Below, one piece after another: positions 62,016 through 64,000 of a DNA stretch of 64,000 bases. The DNA comes from Kalmanozyma brasiliensis GHG001 (taxonomy: Eukaryota; Basidiomycota; Ustilaginomycetes; Ustilaginales), in assembly GCF_000497045.1 (NCBI RefSeq), contig NW_015961970.1:1951706-2015705 (forward strand), given 5' to 3'. Made by a program: the position numbers and the translations under genes. Numbering within the stretch: position 1 is the first letter of the stretch; the number at the start of each line of letters is the position of its first letter. The notes below the pieces were generated by a model. The model saw only the letters and a list, made by a program, of their open reading frames with translations. It was not told where the DNA came from and ran no database searches.

Positions 62016-63563
62016 CTAAACAATAGCCGACCCGACGCGCGCATCGACGCTCGCGCTGGCAGGCAGGGGTGGCGGTCTCGCCCCATACGAAGGGAAGTTC
62101 CTCCTACTCAACAACAGACCCTTCAAACTCCGGATCTCTGCCTTGACCTGACCCAGATCCCCCGATTTCGGGCTCTCCGCACCCGCTGCTCCTGCTCCGA
62201 ACTTCAACCCTCCCGTGCCTGCATATGAGCTGGAAGTAGCCGCAAAGGCGTGCGTCGAAATATCGGCGTTGAGACTGACAAGTGTCTTTTTGAGCTCGCT
62301 GAGGCTCTGGGACTTGGTCGAGGAGGGAGGAGTGGATTGGGTGTGCTTGTGCTTCTTCTGATAAGCGCCGTAGGGGTCGAATTCGAGACCATCGTCGTCG
62401 GAGGCGGTACCAGCGTCGGATGGGTCGTCCTCCCACTCGTCGGAGCCCGAACCGGCGTCAGCCACGGTGGTCGCTCGGGAGGCGCGAGGAGTGGATGTGG
62501 TTGAGGAGGCTGTCGTGCTGGGTCGACCGGAGAGATCGGTTTTGAGAAGTTCGGCAAGACGATTCAGGCTGTCGCGGATCGGAGTCATGAGGTGGATTGG
62601 CTCCATCTTCGGCAGGCTCGGTTCGACCTCCTCGGTGCTTCCCGCATCAGAACCCTCGTGGGTCTCGGAGAGCAACGGCGTCTTTGCATCCACCACCACG
62701 TCCGTGCCTGGCATGACCACCTTTTCGCTCTTATCGTTCCCATGCTGTGTCGACTTGACCCCTTCCTTTTCGCCCACCTCGTCGTGGAAATGCACCTTCT
62801 TGAGCACGCCTTTGAGCGGTCCCGTCGTCGCTGCTGCTCCTGCCGCACCCTCTTCCGCGCCGCCAATCCGTGCGTGCTGGACGGGGACATACGTTGCGAG
62901 GCTGGCAACGTTGCTCCTCAGCTTGTCGAACAGCACAATGTGGTGCTTGAGCACGATGCTGCGTGCATCGAACATGGCGGTGATCTTGGGCAGGATGTAG
63001 GATCGATATGCGGATACGAGCAGAGCGGTGAGCCCGCCACCGAGCATCATCATGAAGCTGAGTGTTCGGAAGAACTGCAGCAGCACCTGATAACGTGTCA
63101 GTGGAGAGGCTGTTTGACCTGATGCGGACTGCTGGCCGAGGGGTGATTGTGCGGGATGCGAGGAAGGCGGGTCGTAGTACAACGCGAGCGGCGAGTTGGG
63201 GTACGACTTCGGTGGTGGCACTAAGGCGTCCGCGTTGATGGGATCGTCGAACTGACGTGCGGCGATCTCGAACGCGTCCATGTCGCCGGAGGAGGATGAA
63301 GAGCGAGCATGAAGACCTTCCACCGGAGACTTGGCATCTTGGAACGCTCGTGTGATCTCGTCCTCGGTCAGACCTTTGGATCGCAGGAACTCGCGCTTGT
63401 CGTCCTCGGAGGCGGATTCCGAGATGTTGGCCGAGGTGAGGAAGCGGGTGGCTTGCGCGAGGATGTTCGACCTGTCGTCGATTTGTTGCGTGGTTGAGGA
63501 TGAGGATGCGGCTGGGGTGGTGGACGAGGATGCTTCGGCACCGTTGCTCTTGTCGTCCGCCAT
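62016..63563 (-). CDS. PEX14: Peroxisomal membrane protein Pex14
   Basis: Pex14 docks the Pex5 receptor at the peroxisome membrane and forms part of the matrix-protein import pore. The gene encodes 515 residues from ATG 63563, with no intron. After a Ser/Thr-rich start, the conserved Pex14 N-domain spans about 31-78: RSNILAQATRFLTSANI, EFLRSKGLTEDEITRAFQDA. A Pro-rich linker (YYDPPSSHPAQSP) precedes one hydrophobic segment (about 163-188, FMMMLGGGLTALLVSAYRS). A coiled-coil-like region follows (ARSIVLKHHIVLFDKLRSNV). The C-terminal 250 residues are Ser/Thr/acidic and poorly conserved in the family. It is somewhat longer than yeast Pex14. A Pex14-like paralogue (Pex33 type) is the main alternative. 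Confidence 0.9.
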   Translation of the reverse strand: MADDKSNGAEASSSTTPAASSSSTTQQIDDRSNILAQATRFLTSANISESASEDDKREFLRSKGLTEDEITRAFQDAKSPVEGLHARSSSSSGDMDAFEIAARQFDDPINADALVPPPKSYPNSPLALYYDPPSSHPAQSPLGQQSASGQTASPLTRYQVLLQFFRTLSFMMMLGGGLTALLVSAYRSYILPKITAMFDARSIVLKHHIVLFDKLRSNVASLATYVPVQHARIGGAEEGAAGAAATTGPLKGVLKKVHFHDEVGEKEGVKSTQHGNDKSEKVVMPGTDVVVDAKTPLLSETHEGSDAGSTEEVEPSLPKMEPIHLMTPIRDSLNRLAELLKTDLSGRPSTTASSTTSTPRASRATTVADAGSGSDEWEDDPSDAGTASDDDGLEFDPYGAYQKKHKHTQSTPPSSTKSQSLSELKKTLVSLNADISTHAFAATSSSYAGTGGLKFGAGAAGAESPKSGDLGQVKAEIRSLKGLLLSRRNFPSYGARPPPLPASASVDARVGSAIV

Positions 63564-64000
63564 GATGAATAGCGTTGGTGCCGAGGCGCAAATGAGATTC
63601 GAGTGCTACCTGAGCCGACGCTGTCCGTCTCAATCAATCTACGACAAGTCGCGAAAGCCGAGGCAAGAGCGTGAAGGCTGTGATGGTCGGTGTTTGTGAG
63701 AGTGGAGTGAGAAAGGGTCGACCCCGCATCCTTGCTCGCTTTCGGGTAACGCAGCGCAAGCGGTTGAAAGACCGGTGAGCCGGCTGAGCCGTCTAAGCGG
63801 TAAATTCTCGCGCGAGAAAAAGCGACACTCCCCCCCTCTCACTCATTCGGCCTTGACCCTTCACCGCCGACAGTCAGGCAATGCCCGTGCTTCTCAAACA
63901 CAAAGACAGACAGACAAAAGCGCCAGAGGCTCGTTAGGATGTATCGAAATATAGATTGCAAAGCCAATTCTGTCCACGATGTCTTCGAAGCCAGGACGAG
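63564..64000. other. PEX14 upstream region; possible gene start at 63979 (+)
   Basis: These 437 bp hold the PEX14 promoter. An ATG at 63979 opens a frame (MSSKPGR) that runs off the right edge. With only seven codons visible I cannot call it a gene. CAAACACAAAGACAGACAGACAAA at 63894-63917 resembles a fungal leader, which mildly favours a + strand gene. Confidence 0.3.

Overview
The window is nuclear DNA of a basidiomycete fungus, most likely a smut or Pseudozyma-type yeast (Ustilaginomycotina). The evidence is intron-poor genes of 2-6 kb, short GT-AG introns in the small housekeeping genes, a 118-nt 5S rRNA of fungal type, and core eukaryotic proteins of typical fungal architecture. No prokaryotic operon, CRISPR array, transposon or viral gene was recognised. 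The species call is inference. Several start codons were moved inward to the first ATG that begins the conserved family N-terminus.

Layout, left to right. 1-3318 (-): N-terminal part of a large leucine-rich-repeat protein running off the left edge. 3319-6429: no supported gene. 6430-10095 (-): SF3b subunit RSE1/SF3B3. 10959-11531 (-): four-span membrane protein. 13125-16622 (+): SMC6. 16767-18458 (-): long ketopantoate reductase. 19299-22937 (+): TAF1. 23312-26062 (+): GCFC/NTR2-type splicing factor. 26172-28241 (-): UTP25. 28601-30766 (+): LSG1. 30895-31452 (-): mitoribosomal mL49. 31788-32568 (+): Sec61 gamma in five exons, one of them 5 nt. 33288-34785 (-): ribosomal protein uL29. 35499-39410 (-): single-span Ser/Pro-rich protein. 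40612-40948 (+): SF3B5. 41573-41690 (-): a solitary 5S rRNA gene. 42122-44044 (+): bacterial-type (family I.5) lipase. 44782-46536 (-): Zn2Cys6 regulator with polyQ. 46537-51727: 5.2 kb without a supported gene. 51728-57352 (-): INO80 ATPase. 57353-60150: 2.8 kb without a supported gene. 60151-60876 (+): disordered Tyr-Gly/Asn/Ser-rich protein behind a clear TATA box. 61179-61776 (+): Swi5. 62016-63563 (-): Pex14. 63564-64000: flank with a possible gene start at 63979.

Most genes are conserved housekeeping functions: spliceosome (RSE1, SF3B5, GCFC/NTR2 type), ribosome assembly and translation (UTP25, LSG1, uL29, mL49, 5S rRNA), chromatin and transcription (TAF1, INO80), and genome maintenance (SMC6, Swi5). 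They do not form an operon-like system, and I infer no shared pathway from adjacency. The less ordinary items are the 5-nt micro-exon, the lone 5S gene, the bacterial-type lipase, the FUS/DDR48-like disordered protein, the oversized ketopantoate reductase and the long gene-free stretch upstream of the zinc-cluster gene. I did not find a convincing undescribed multi-gene system.
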